From JAUVKT01 sp036350795 (GTDB lineage Bacteria; Bacteroidota; Bacteroidia; Bacteroidales; VadinHA17): a stretch of DNA of 64,000 nucleotides. Every line of letters begins with the position of its first letter. The stretch's first letter is position 1. The position numbers and the translations under genes are program-made. The stretch is from assembly GCA_036350795.1 (NCBI GenBank), contig JAZBNV010000131.1, forward strand, positions 1-64,000, read 5' to 3'. The notes under the pieces were generated by a model, which was not told the origin of the DNA, ran no database searches, and saw only the letters and a list, made by a program, of their open reading frames with translations. Below, one piece after another: positions 16,792-25,845 of the stretch.

Positions 16792-17469
16792 TTACTTACT
16801 TACCCTGGCGATATACTTGTCGATATTGGAGCCTTCGTTACTCTCAGGATATTCATTCTTTATCCTCTGGTACATCTCCAGTGCTTTTTCATTATTCCCG
16901 TCAAGCTCATAAACCTGTCCTGCCTTAAGCAGGTATAGCGGATTATAGAAATCATTATCAGCGTAGTTTACAGCTTTCAGGTAGAACTCAATTCCTCTCT
17001 TGGAGTCGCCCAGTTCGATATAGGCATCGCCTGTGCAGGCGTAGGCAAGAGGAGCGATTGCTTCATCATTCTTATCAAACCTGTCAAAGTACTCGATAGC
17101 GTCTTCAAACTGACCCAGCTGCAGATAGCATAATCCTGCATAATAGTTAGCAAGATTGCCGGGCCTGGTGGCTTTATAATCGTCAGCAATATCCACAAAC
17201 CCAAGGTAGTTTCCGTCACCATTAAGTGCCAGGTTCAAAGAATCTTTGGCAAAGTAGTCCTCTGCAACATACATTTGTGCAAGTGCGTCCTCAGTCCTGC
17301 TGTTCAATCTTATTTTTATAAGCCAGAAGGCAGCTACAAGAACCACAATAACTGCCAGTCCGTAAAGTAGTTGTTTGTAATTATCCTCGATAAACTGTTC
17401 GGTCCTGGACAGGGTTTGTTCTACATTATCAAATCCTTTTGCTTCAACCTGTTTCTTCTTCTTTGCCAT
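16792..17469 (-). CDS. Membrane-anchored tetratricopeptide repeat protein
   Basis: The 225-aa protein has a charged N-terminus (MAKKKKQVEAKG), one transmembrane helix at about residues 35-51 (LLYGLAVIVVLVAAFWLI), and then TPR units. Readable units include NYYAGLCYLQLGQFEDAIEYF, AYACTGDAYIELGDSKRGIE and LKAGQVYELDGNNEKALEMY. The topology resembles YfgM, an inner-membrane TPR protein linked to secretion chaperones, but sequence alone does not prove that role. It is the first gene of an operon with ribH, an association whose meaning is unclear. Confidence 0.85.
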   Translation of the reverse strand: MAKKKKQVEAKGFDNVEQTLSRTEQFIEDNYKQLLYGLAVIVVLVAAFWLIKIRLNSRTEDALAQMYVAEDYFAKDSLNLALNGDGNYLGFVDIADDYKATRPGNLANYYAGLCYLQLGQFEDAIEYFDRFDKNDEAIAPLAYACTGDAYIELGDSKRGIEFYLKAVNYADNDFYNPLYLLKAGQVYELDGNNEKALEMYQRIKNEYPESNEGSNIDKYIARVSK

Positions 17470-17513
17470 GCTGGTATCTTATTACAATTATTAAGCTCTT
17501 TTTTTTAACTCCG

Positions 17514-17521
17514 CAAAAGTA
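17514..17521 (-). promoter_or_regulatory. Bacteroidota -7 element for the TPR-ribH operon
   Basis: CAAAAGTA on the plus strand is TACTTTTG on the minus strand, 44 bases before the TPR start. The -33 element is not clear. Confidence 0.5.
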
Positions 17522-17616
17522 AGATTTTTAATGGTTTTATGAAAAATTTGACTTAAAAAACAAGCACACAGGAGTATCATAGCGAAATGTCTATGCATGA
17601 GTATGTTAATAAAATA

Positions 17617-17649
17617 TTGTCAGGGTCATGCTTTGTTTTATTACTTTTG
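17617..17649 (+). promoter_or_regulatory. Promoter of recF-dciA (TTG-N22-TACTTTTG)
   Basis: TTG at 17617-17619 and TACTTTTG at 17642-17649 resemble the Bacteroidota -33/-7 pair; the ATG follows 23 bases later. Confidence 0.6.
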
Positions 17650-17672
17650 TAAAAGCAAAGTAAAAACATATT

Positions 17673-18794
17673 ATGTACCTGGACCATCTGAGCCTATCCA
17701 ACTTTAAGAATTACAGCGACTCTGAAATATCTTTCTCGGCTAAGATAAACTGTTTTGTAGGGGATAACGGAGTTGGTAAAACCAATATCCTGGATGCAAT
17801 CCACTATCTTTCACTTACCAAGAGTTACTTTACAAATATTGATACAAATTGCATTAAGCACGGTGAAGATTATTTTCTGATTAAGGGCAGTTTCCCGGCA
17901 GGCAGAGAGATTGACAGGGTACATTGCGGTTTTCAGAAAGGCAAAGGCAAGGTCTTCAGGCATAATAACAAGGAATATACAAGGCTTTCAGACCATATAG
18001 GCAAATACCCTGTTGTGATGATATCACCTTTCGATAGCTCCATTATTTCGGGAGGAAGTGATGAGAGACGCAGGTTTATGAATGGAGTAATATCGCAATA
18101 CGACAGGGAGTACCTGGAATCGGTTATCAGGTATAACAAGGCTCTTAAAAACAGGAATACCCTGTTGAAGCAGTATGCTCAGAAAGGAGGCTTCGACAGG
18201 GAAATGCTGAGGCTCTGGGAAGAGCAAATGATTAATTATGCAGGCCATGTTTACAATATGAGAAAAAGTTTCCTGGGAGATATGATACCGGTTTTCCAGG
18301 AGTATTACAATCATATTTCAGGTGAACGTGAAAAAGTTGAGCTGATCTACAGGTCGCAGCTGGACGAGGCCTCATTTGCAGACCTGCTTGAGGAATCGTT
18401 GCATAAGGACAGGGCTCTGCAGTTTACAAGCACCGGTATACACCGCGATGATATGAAGCTGCTTATGAACGGACATTCAATAAGGGAGATAGGGTCGCAG
18501 GGTCAGCAGAAATCGTACCTGGTGGCCCTTAAACTGGCCAAGTTTGAATTTATAAGCAAGAAGGGCGGTATAAAGCCAATACTCCTGATGGATGATATCT
18601 TCGATAAATTTGATGCAAGAAGGGTTGAACAGATTATTAAGCTGGTTTCGGAGCAGCGTTTTGGCCAGATCTTTATTTCGGATACTCACCGCGACAGGCT
18701 TAACCTCATACTTTCAGGCAGTGATGTTGATTACAGGCTTTTCAGGATTGATAACGGGGTAAAGGAACTTATTGTAAATGGCAAAAGCAGCTAG
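17673..18794 (+). CDS. recF: DNA replication/repair protein RecF
   Basis: The 373-aa protein is an SMC-like ATPase. Walker A is GDNGVGKTN (about 30-38), the ABC signature region is GSQGQQKSYLVALKLAKFEF, and Walker B is LLMDDIFDKFD. The conserved D-loop and C-terminal DTHRDRL are also present. RecF binds at single-strand gaps and, with RecO and RecR, helps RecA replace SSB. Unlike many bacteria, recF here is not beside dnaA (31022) or dnaN. It is followed after 3 bases by the DUF721/DciA gene, a pairing common in several phyla. Confidence 0.96.
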   Translation: MYLDHLSLSNFKNYSDSEISFSAKINCFVGDNGVGKTNILDAIHYLSLTKSYFTNIDTNCIKHGEDYFLIKGSFPAGREIDRVHCGFQKGKGKVFRHNNKEYTRLSDHIGKYPVVMISPFDSSIISGGSDERRRFMNGVISQYDREYLESVIRYNKALKNRNTLLKQYAQKGGFDREMLRLWEEQMINYAGHVYNMRKSFLGDMIPVFQEYYNHISGEREKVELIYRSQLDEASFADLLEESLHKDRALQFTSTGIHRDDMKLLMNGHSIREIGSQGQQKSYLVALKLAKFEFISKKGGIKPILLMDDIFDKFDARRVEQIIKLVSEQRFGQIFISDTHRDRLNLILSGSDVDYRLFRIDNGVKELIVNGKSS

Positions 18795-18797
18795 CTT

Positions 18798-19088
18798 ATG
18801 AGGAGAAAGAAGACAATGGCGATATCGGAAGTGCTTAGCGAGTACAAAAGGGTAATGCAGATAGAAGATAAGCTCAAAGAAGTGGAGATTGTAAATCTAT
18901 GGGAAAAAATAGCCGGTAAAGCTATCGCAGGCAGAACTTCAAAAGTTTATATTAAATCAAATACCCTGCATATATCTACCTCTTCGCCTGTGGTAAGAAA
19001 TGAATTGCTGATGATGAAAGATATAATAAAGACCCGGGTAAATGAGATTGCCGGATATGAGCTTGTTCAAAACATCGATCTTCACTGA
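18798..19088 (+). CDS. dciA: DUF721/DciA-like protein, probable replicative helicase loader
   Basis: This 96-aa basic protein contains the DUF721 core LWEKIAGKAIAGRTSKVYIK followed by LHISTSSPVVRNELLMMK, which forms a KH-like fold. DUF721 proteins are the DciA family, which loads or stimulates the DnaB helicase in bacteria without DnaC or DnaI. It is the last gene of the recF operon. An internal ATG at 18834 (MAISEVL) is an alternative start; the upstream ATG at 18798 was kept because it gives a basic N-terminus and 3-base spacing to recF. Confidence 0.82.
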   Translation: MRRKKTMAISEVLSEYKRVMQIEDKLKEVEIVNLWEKIAGKAIAGRTSKVYIKSNTLHISTSSPVVRNELLMMKDIIKTRVNEIAGYELVQNIDLH

Positions 19089-19106
19089 TAAGCCTTCCTC
19101 CCGGAG

Positions 19107-19532
19107 TCAGGAAAAAAACCTTTCAAATCCTGAAAAGAAGAATGATGCTTCCAGCTGAGCATTTTCCTGGCTGTCGGAACCATGCACGGCATTCATCTGG
19201 AGCGAAGCTGCAAATAACTTCCTGATGGTTCCTTCTTCTGCCTTTTCAGGATCAGTATTACCTATAAGTTTCCTGAATTCTTCAACTGCATTTTCATTTC
19301 TCAGGATCATAACCACGATAGGTCCCGATATCATAAAGTCGCACAGGTCATTATAAAAAGGCCTGTCTTTGTGGACAGCATAAAATGCCTTCGCCTGTGC
19401 TAAGGTCATCCTTACCATTTTCATTGCTGATATTCGGAACCCGGCCTCATTAATCATAGCGAGTATTGGACCTATCTTCTTGTTTTTTACTGCATTAGGC
19501 TTGATAATAGAAAAGGTGAAATCGTCGTTCAT
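19107..19532 (-). CDS. ndk: Nucleoside diphosphate kinase
   Basis: The 141-aa protein opens with FSIIKPNAVKNKKIGPI and carries the active-site histidine in NAVHGSDS. It also has the conserved GPIVVMIL and FYNDLCDFMISG segments. It transfers the gamma phosphate of ATP to other nucleoside diphosphates through a phospho-histidine. The C-terminus (EASFFFSGFERFF) is typical. It is divergent from nrnA, with only 59 bases between the starts. Confidence 0.95.
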   Translation of the reverse strand: MNDDFTFSIIKPNAVKNKKIGPILAMINEAGFRISAMKMVRMTLAQAKAFYAVHKDRPFYNDLCDFMISGPIVVMILRNENAVEEFRKLIGNTDPEKAEEGTIRKLFAASLQMNAVHGSDSQENAQLEASFFFSGFERFFS

Positions 19533-19566
19533 CTCTTGGTGTTTTTATTGGGATGGTTAATTTTTC

Positions 19567-19574
19567 TATATTTG
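19567..19574 (+). promoter_or_regulatory. Bacteroidota -7 element for nrnA
   Basis: TATATTTG lies 17 bases before the ATG at 19592 in the short ndk-nrnA divergent region. Confidence 0.55.
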
Positions 19575-19591
19575 ATGACTAATTTCTTAAT

Positions 19592-20605
19592 ATGAGACAA
19601 AGTACAGGTAAATATATAAACAAATTGTCAGATTTTTTAGAGCAGGCTGAAAATATAGCTGTTGTTTGTCATACCAATCCGGACGGAGATGCAATAGGTT
19701 CAATGATGGCCATGTACCACTACCTTCTTGATAAAGGAAAGAAGCCTGAAATGGTTTCACCGTCAGACTTACCCGATTTCCTGAAATGGTTAAATAAGTC
19801 TTCAGAGATATTTGTTTATGACAGCAATAGTGAAAAAGTAGCTGATGTACTGGCAGGAGCAGACTTGCATATACTTGTTGACTTTAATTCGATGTCAAGA
19901 ACAGGGTCCCTGGAAACCGAGCTAAACAGGCAGGAGAAGCCAAGAATACTGATCGATCATCATCCTCAGCCTGATGTAAAAGCTGATTATATTATTTCTG
20001 AACCTGCTTTCAGTTCAACGGCAGAACTTATTTATGACCTTGTTTCCCACCTTGAAAAGGATAGTTACAGGAACCCAGATTTTATTGAGGCTGTATACAC
20101 AGGCATGATGACCGATACAGGTAATTTCAGCTTTGGAACCTATGACGGCGAAACAATGAGAATAGTAGGTGCGCTTCTTGAAAACGGACTGAGGAAGGAT
20201 TATATTACAGATATGGTATATGATAATTTCTCGGCCGGCAGGATGAGGCTTAAAGGCTTTGCTCTTGCCGAGAGAATGGTGGTTATGGAAGATATCTCAA
20301 CAGCCTATATCTATCTGTCCAGGGACGATATGAACAGGTTTAATCATGCAGTTGGAGATACAGAGGGTTTTGTAAATATGCCTTTATCTATTGCAGGCAT
20401 AAAAATATCGGTCCTTTTTCTCGAGAAGGACGATCACTTGAAATTATCACTCAGGTCGAAGGGAGATTTTTCTGTTAATGACCTTGCACGAAAATATTTT
20501 AATGGCGGCGGTCATCTGAATGCTGCCGGAGGAAGACTGGAAATGCCTCTGCATGATGGAATTAAGTACTTTGAGTCAATAATAAGAAAGGAAGTTAATA
20601 AGTGA
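19592..20605 (+). CDS. nrnA: DHH/DHHA1 phosphoesterase, NrnA-like oligoribonuclease
   Basis: The 337-aa protein has the DHH signature motifs: HTNPDGDAIGSM, a DFNSM segment, LIDHHPQPD and GMMTDTGNFSFG. The DHHA1 domain ends in GGGHLNAAGG. This matches NrnA, which degrades short RNA oligonucleotides and often pAp in the cytoplasm using manganese; a cyclic dinucleotide substrate is also possible within the family. Its stop overlaps the GTG start of the FKBP lipoprotein by 4 bases, so the two are translationally coupled. Confidence 0.9.
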   Translation: MRQSTGKYINKLSDFLEQAENIAVVCHTNPDGDAIGSMMAMYHYLLDKGKKPEMVSPSDLPDFLKWLNKSSEIFVYDSNSEKVADVLAGADLHILVDFNSMSRTGSLETELNRQEKPRILIDHHPQPDVKADYIISEPAFSSTAELIYDLVSHLEKDSYRNPDFIEAVYTGMMTDTGNFSFGTYDGETMRIVGALLENGLRKDYITDMVYDNFSAGRMRLKGFALAERMVVMEDISTAYIYLSRDDMNRFNHAVGDTEGFVNMPLSIAGIKISVLFLEKDDHLKLSLRSKGDFSVNDLARKYFNGGGHLNAAGGRLEMPLHDGIKYFESIIRKEVNK

Positions 20606-21132
20606 GATACTTAAGACCTGTTAAGTGGCCGGGAGCAATTATTATATGCTTTCTGCTTGTAGCTGGTGCCTGCAGGAGGCATAAGGAGCCCGAACATAGG
20701 CAGGCCCTGAGTCCTGATCTCCTGGTTGAGATTAACAGGGAACTGGTAATAAAGGAGAAAGAAAGGATAGAAAGCTATATTTCCAGGAAAGGACTCGATA
20801 TGAAGTTCGACAACACCGGCTTCTGGTATAAGATTATAGAGCATGGTTCTGATACACTTCTTACCGAGGGAGACAGGTTAAGTCTTGAATACGAATGCAG
20901 CATGCTGGACGGAACACTATGCTATTCATCAGATCGTGACGGAAACCTGGACATTGTAATTGGAAATACCGATATACCTGGTGGCCTGGATGCGGCGCTG
21001 AGACTTGTCGGCAATAATGGTGAAGCTCTGGTTATACTGCCAAACAACCTGGCCTACGGACTGCCTGGCGATGGTAAGAGGATTCCATCGAGGGCAGCAC
21101 TGATATATAGTTTTAAGGTATCGAAGAATTAA
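20602..21132 (+). CDS. FKBP-type peptidyl-prolyl isomerase lipoprotein (possibly GldI-like)
   Basis: The GTG start at 20602 overlaps the nrnA stop (GTGA). The 176-aa product has a lipoprotein signal with lipobox VAGAC, so it is anchored after the cleaved cysteine near residue 27. From about residue 60 it has a FKBP domain (GDRLSLEYECSMLDGTL, then GEALVILPNNLAYG). It probably assists folding of exported proteins. In gliding Bacteroidota, GldI is a lipoprotein of this type and, from memory, is found near ndk and a DHH phosphoesterase. No other gld gene lies here, so GldI identity is only a suggestion. Confidence 0.82.
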   Translation: MRYLRPVKWPGAIIICFLLVAGACRRHKEPEHRQALSPDLLVEINRELVIKEKERIESYISRKGLDMKFDNTGFWYKIIEHGSDTLLTEGDRLSLEYECSMLDGTLCYSSDRDGNLDIVIGNTDIPGGLDAALRLVGNNGEALVILPNNLAYGLPGDGKRIPSRAALIYSFKVSKN

Positions 21133-21156
21133 GTGCTGAATCTAGCATGATTTTTG

Positions 21157-21164
21157 TAGATTTG
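21157..21164 (+). promoter_or_regulatory. Candidate -7 element for the second FKBP gene
   Basis: TAGATTTG fits TAnnTTTG, 19 bases before the ATG at 21184; no -33 partner is clear. Confidence 0.4.
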
Positions 21165-21183
21165 CCTCTTAAATTTTATACCT

Positions 21184-21684
21184 ATGAAAATAAGGCAAAT
21201 TACTCTAGCCCTTGGCATACTCCTTGCATTAAGTACGCTTTTTAATTCGTGCAAGACGGAAATAGACATGGAGCAGCAGGAGATTGACCAGATTACAGCA
21301 TTTATGGTTCAGCGCGGACTGGATATTGACCCAAGAGATTCCGGGCTTTATTTCAAGGAAGTTGAAGCAGGTGGCGGTGAATATCCTGTGGCACTGGATA
21401 CTGTGTATGTTAATTATACCGGCTATTACCTGAGTGGAATATCATTTGACAGCAATGCTGGTTCGGATCCTTTTTCATTTGTTGTTGATAATGTACCTTA
21501 CCCTGATGTAATAGGAGGGTGGGATGAAGGACTTAAACTTTTACGTAAAGGGGGAGAGGCTGTTCTGATAGTTCCAAGCTGGCTGGGATATGGTGCCAGA
21601 GGATATTATTCCATCCCTGGCTATACACCACTTTACTTCGAGATTGAACTGCTTGATATTAAGTTCGGTCCAAACCATAATTAG
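21184..21684 (+). CDS. FKBP-type peptidyl-prolyl isomerase lipoprotein
   Basis: The 166-aa protein has a signal peptide ending in the lipobox LFNSC (cysteine near residue 23). A FKBP domain follows (VALDTVYVNYTGYYLSGISF, then GWDEGLKLLRKGGEAVLIVP, then WLGYGARGYYSIPGYTPLYF). These correspond to the ligand-binding edge of the FKBP fold. It probably sits in the periplasm or outer membrane and isomerises prolines. It follows a similar FKBP lipoprotein after 51 bases; the two share layout but differ in length and probably arose by duplication or parallel recruitment. Confidence 0.88.
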   Translation: MKIRQITLALGILLALSTLFNSCKTEIDMEQQEIDQITAFMVQRGLDIDPRDSGLYFKEVEAGGGEYPVALDTVYVNYTGYYLSGISFDSNAGSDPFSFVVDNVPYPDVIGGWDEGLKLLRKGGEAVLIVPSWLGYGARGYYSIPGYTPLYFEIELLDIKFGPNHN

Positions 21685-21703
21685 ATATAGACATTTAAAA
21701 ATT

Positions 21704-21832
21704 AGGCTGTCTCAGAAGGGTACAATCTTTGTCATTCCGAGCGAATGCGAGGAATCCGGGTATTGATTATCAAACATTTAGATCCCTCGATTAACTCGGG
21801 ATGACAAGAATATTATACTTTTGAGACAGCCT
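21704..21832. mobile_element. MITE-like foldback element with terminal inverted repeats
   Basis: The ends are inverted copies: AGGCTGTCTCAGAAG at 21704-21718 and the complement of AGGCTGTCTCAAAAG at 21818-21832. Inside lie a second pair of near-complementary arms at 21731-21756 (GTCATTCCGAG...) and 21781-21805 (...CTCGGGATGAC). The 129-bp element encodes nothing and sits between two convergent genes. It may also act as a terminator for both. Confidence 0.75.
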
Positions 21833-21878
21833 CATTTATTTGCTGACAGGCCTGGTTCAATACCAGGATACCTTTTAT

Positions 21879-24800
21879 TTACATTATTATTTTATCAAGT
21901 GTAATATTTGCTTCCCTGAAAAAATCAATATACTTCTTCCAGTCTTCATTTATAAACTTATCTATCATTCCTTCTGCTTCCTTCATTGCCTCGATGGCAT
22001 CATCAACCCTTTGATTCTCAGATTCGGTAAGTGCCTTACTCGCACTATACAGAACATTCAGTCCGTTCATCCTCTGACCCAATCCTTCACGACGATCTGT
22101 AAGCAGCCTGTTGATCCTGTTATATTCCTTATTAACAGCATCATACACTTCCTTGTGTTTATCTGCGAAGTCCATTTCTCCTGAAATCAGCTCATTGGTC
22201 TTCGTAAGTTTCTGCCTGTAGCCGGAGAAGTCTTCGAATTTCTTATTGTAGGCTTTTACAAGTACCTGTATCTCTTCTGCGCGTGCAAGGTTCTTCATTA
22301 CTGCTTCTGTATCAGGTGCCGGCATCCTTGGGTCAGATATTACTTTAATACCTGCTGTAGATACCGTCTCACCCAGGGTGGCTTTTACAAGATAGTCGCC
22401 TGGCAGAACGCTTGCACCTCTCCTGTACCTCATGAAGTTATTCTGTTGCGACCCGGGTCTTGGTATCATTCCCGGCATTGCCGGCGGATCCATGTCGTTG
22501 TTCCAGTAAACCCTGTTTACTCCTTTTTCCAGGTCAAATTCAAGAGTCCTCATTAACATATTGTCCTTACCGAGAATCTCTATTTTGATTTTCTCTTCGG
22601 TATCTTCCTTTGCATAAAAGGTAAGAGAAGATGCGTTTCTCCTGTTCTGACCTTCATACAATGCATCAGCCCTGTAGTAATAACCGGGAAGATTCCTGGT
22701 TTCTGCCATAACTCCTGTGGGTGAATCAAATAATACAAGTTCCTTATCAAGTATTGAAATTCCTTCAGCAGCAATCTTTCGCAGGGGTCGTATATCGTCC
22801 AGAATCCATATTGAACGTCCGAATGTGCCTATTACAAGGTCATGCTCGCGTGGATGTATAACCATGTCGTAGGTAGATACTGTAGGGTATCCTTCTGTCC
22901 ACCTGTGCCATTTTTCACCTGAGTCAAACGATACATATAATCCGTATTCGGTGCCTGCAAACATAAGGTTCTTTTCTACCGGATCCTGAACGAAAGAAAG
23001 CATATAGCCCCATACATCACTGTCGTCGATCATCCTCTTCCATGTTTTTCCATAGTTATCAGTGCGGAAGAGGTAGGCTGAATAGTCACCCTGCCGGTAA
23101 TTATTTACCACAGCAAAAGCTTCTTCGGCTTTAAATGGTGATACCTTAATCTGTGATACCCAGGCACCTTCGGGCATCTCCTTGATATTCTGTCCCACTT
23201 CTTTCCAGTTTTCTCCGGCATCAAGAGTAACATGAATTTTACCATCATCAGATGCAGTCCAGATTACCTTTTTATCGTGCTGGCTTGGTGTGATTGCAAG
23301 CAGGGTACAGTGATTTTCTGCACCTGTTGCATCTATTGTCAGACCACCGCTCTGCCTTTGCTTCTGCTTTTCTTCATCGTTCGAAGTAAGATCCGGAGAT
23401 ATTTTTTCCCACTTGTCGCCACGGTCTGTACTTTTATGTACAAACTGGCTGCCGAAATAAATAGTATTACTATCGAAGGGATCCTGTGCTATAGCAGCAT
23501 TCCAGTTAAACCTCAGACGTTCGTTACCTTCGGCCGATGGTCGGATACTTACTGTTGCACCCGTTTCGAGGTCGACTCTCCTTACCGAACCTCCCTGCGA
23601 CTGTGCATAGCAGTAGCGCGGGTCGCCCGGAACAGGAACTGCGTCAAAGCCATCTCCTCCTATAAGGAAATCCCAGAACTCGTTTATTATACCACCATTA
23701 TGCCATGTATACGCCGGCCCTCTCCATGATCCGTTATCCTGCATTCCGCCATATACATTATATGGAGTTTCCATATCTACATCAACGTGGTAAAACTGGC
23801 CTACCGGTAAGTTTGTTATATGGCGCCAGGTTTCACCCTGGTTGTAGGTAATAGCAAGACCTCCGTCATTGCCATCTATCATATGTTTAGGATTTTCAGG
23901 GTTTATCCACCACGCATGGTGATCGAGGTGTACGCTTTCACCTATTCTATGGGGAAATGTAAGGGCACCGTCCTCGCTCATATTTATACCTGAGAAGAGG
24001 GTGAATATCCTGTTCTCATTTGTGGGGTCGACATAAATTTCAGCGTAGTAGAAGGGTCTGGAACCAATATCCTTTTCTCCTCTTTTCTTCCAGCTTATAC
24101 CTCCGTCTTCCGACCTGTAGATGGCATTAATTTCAGATTCTACATATGCATATACATAGTCGGTGCGGCTTTTTGCAATGGCAAGTCCCACTCTTCCGAT
24201 TTTGGAGGGAAGACCATCCCCGAGCTTTGTGAAACTATCTCCTCCATCCAGTGTAAGATAGATGCCCGATCCATCTCCGCCCGAATTAAAGAACCAGGGC
24301 CATCTCTGGTGGTCCCACATTGCAACAAATATCTTATCCGGGTTAAAGGGGTCCATTACCATATCAGCAACACCGCTCGACTCGTTTGTAAACAGAATCT
24401 GTGTCCATGTTTTACCACCGTCGGTGGTGCGGTAAACACCTCTTTCCTTATTGGGAGCCCAGGGACTGCCAATGGCACCTACATATACTTCGTCACTGTT
24501 ATTGGGATTTATCAGTATCCTGTGGATATGACGGGTAGCTTCAAGACCCATCAGTTTCCATGTCCTGCCACCGTCAGTGCTTTTATACAATCCGTAACCA
24601 CCTGTAAGGCTGTTTCTTGGATTGCCTTCTCCTGTCCCGGCCCATATCACGTCGGGACGCTGAGGGTCGATTGCAAGTGCGCCTATTGAGGCAACCTTCT
24701 GTTCATCAAAGACAGGTGTAAAGGTGAAACCACCACTCCTGGTTTCCCATAGCCCTCCCGATGCTGTTCCCACATAAAAATGTTCAAGATTATGCGGATG

Positions 24801-24953
24801 AACCGCAATAGCGGTCACTCTTCCACTCATACCGGCCGGACCAATATTCCTGGGCTTCATGCCATGGAAGACAGACATATCAATTTCCTGGGCAGAGATG
24901 CTGATGCCCATGATAGCAATAAATATTGTTACTGCAAGTCTTTTAGTGTTCAT
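21879..24953 (-). CDS. Large secreted BNR/sortilin-type beta-propeller protein
   Basis: The 1024-aa protein has a signal peptide (residues 1-21, ending GISISAQ). About 700 residues of propeller follow, with many Asp-box repeats such as YKSTDGGRTWKLMG, YRTTDGGKTWTQIL and YRSEDGGISWKKRG. The last 300 residues are a beta-sandwich-like segment (GVNRVYWNNDMDPP, PGDYLVKATLG) and a helical tail. The family is usually listed as a glycosyl hydrolase, but the activity is not established, and no catalytic triad can be assigned here. It is a single gene, likely secreted to the periplasm or cell surface. A related, truncated gene is at 1-654. Confidence 0.88.
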   Translation of the reverse strand: MNTKRLAVTIFIAIMGISISAQEIDMSVFHGMKPRNIGPAGMSGRVTAIAVHPHNLEHFYVGTASGGLWETRSGGFTFTPVFDEQKVASIGALAIDPQRPDVIWAGTGEGNPRNSLTGGYGLYKSTDGGRTWKLMGLEATRHIHRILINPNNSDEVYVGAIGSPWAPNKERGVYRTTDGGKTWTQILFTNESSGVADMVMDPFNPDKIFVAMWDHQRWPWFFNSGGDGSGIYLTLDGGDSFTKLGDGLPSKIGRVGLAIAKSRTDYVYAYVESEINAIYRSEDGGISWKKRGEKDIGSRPFYYAEIYVDPTNENRIFTLFSGINMSEDGALTFPHRIGESVHLDHHAWWINPENPKHMIDGNDGGLAITYNQGETWRHITNLPVGQFYHVDVDMETPYNVYGGMQDNGSWRGPAYTWHNGGIINEFWDFLIGGDGFDAVPVPGDPRYCYAQSQGGSVRRVDLETGATVSIRPSAEGNERLRFNWNAAIAQDPFDSNTIYFGSQFVHKSTDRGDKWEKISPDLTSNDEEKQKQRQSGGLTIDATGAENHCTLLAITPSQHDKKVIWTASDDGKIHVTLDAGENWKEVGQNIKEMPEGAWVSQIKVSPFKAEEAFAVVNNYRQGDYSAYLFRTDNYGKTWKRMIDDSDVWGYMLSFVQDPVEKNLMFAGTEYGLYVSFDSGEKWHRWTEGYPTVSTYDMVIHPREHDLVIGTFGRSIWILDDIRPLRKIAAEGISILDKELVLFDSPTGVMAETRNLPGYYYRADALYEGQNRRNASSLTFYAKEDTEEKIKIEILGKDNMLMRTLEFDLEKGVNRVYWNNDMDPPAMPGMIPRPGSQQNNFMRYRRGASVLPGDYLVKATLGETVSTAGIKVISDPRMPAPDTEAVMKNLARAEEIQVLVKAYNKKFEDFSGYRQKLTKTNELISGEMDFADKHKEVYDAVNKEYNRINRLLTDRREGLGQRMNGLNVLYSASKALTESENQRVDDAIEAMKEAEGMIDKFINEDWKKYIDFFREANITLDKIIM

Positions 24954-25045
24954 ATAATGTAAGTTTAGATTTCACCTACAAGATATGAAAAGAAATTTAA
25001 GCGAATTAAACTGAAAAGGTGTTTAAGAATACATTATTGTTTTTC

Positions 25046-25744
25046 TTACCCAAGAATAAATATAGCTGGCTTTTTATTTATATCAGGTATCTGCGCTTTC
25101 CAGTTCTTGATACTGAGTGTTTTAATAAATTCGTCGTGGGCAGTAATATTTACCGCAAGGCAGAGTTCAGTGTCAGGCAGGCAGGTGTCAAGTAAGTCAT
25201 CCAGTAATTTTTTATTCCTGTATGGTGCTTCGATAAAAACCTGTGCTATTCCCTTTCTTGCTTCAGATTCCATATTCCTGATATACCTGCTTCTCTCGTT
25301 TCCCCTGATCGGTATGTAACCATTAAACATAAATTTCTGACCGTTCATTCCCGAGGCCATCAGGGCGAGTAAAATTGATGAAGGCCCGGTAAGTGGCACT
25401 ACCCTGACTGCTTTTCGGTGGGCAAGTCTTACAAGAGCTGAACCAGGATCGGCAACACAGGGTACGCCTGCTTCGCTCAGGAGACCTGTATCATTTTCGC
25501 CCCCGATTTCCTTAACTATATCTTCCAGTTCTCTTTCTGTTGTATGCTCGTTTAGTATCTGAAATTCACTTTTGTCGATCGGAAAATCTTTATCGATCAT
25601 ACGCAGGAACCTTCGGGCACTCCTGAGGTCTTCAACCACAAATTTTCTAAGCTGCTTAACCCGTTCAACAACATCGGCGGGTATTACTTCTTTATAATCT
25701 TCAGTGCCCAGTGTAACAGGCACCAGGTATAATTTTCCTTTCAC
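25046..25744 (-). CDS. RsmI-like tetrapyrrole-methylase-family SAM methyltransferase
   Basis: The 232-aa protein has the class III methyltransferase features of RsmI: LYLVPVTLG at the N-terminus, SEAGVPCVADPG (SAM loop), VPLTGPSSILLALMASG and VFIEAPYRNKKLL. RsmI methylates the ribose of C1402 in 16S rRNA. This protein is shorter than typical RsmI (about 280 aa) and lacks the C-terminal extension, a form common in Bacteroidota. The target may therefore differ. It is divergent from the PhnP-like hydrolase with 101 bases between. Confidence 0.85.
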   Translation of the reverse strand: MKGKLYLVPVTLGTEDYKEVIPADVVERVKQLRKFVVEDLRSARRFLRMIDKDFPIDKSEFQILNEHTTERELEDIVKEIGGENDTGLLSEAGVPCVADPGSALVRLAHRKAVRVVPLTGPSSILLALMASGMNGQKFMFNGYIPIRGNERSRYIRNMESEARKGIAQVFIEAPYRNKKLLDDLLDTCLPDTELCLAVNITAHDEFIKTLSIKNWKAQIPDINKKPAIFILG

Positions 25745-25845
25745 TCTGTATTTTTTGCTAAAATTAAGAAATAATTTATGTGTGGCATAAGCAGTGCTGA
25801 TCTTCGGGTTATTTTTTGTTATTTTGAACTATTAAACTTTAAGAA

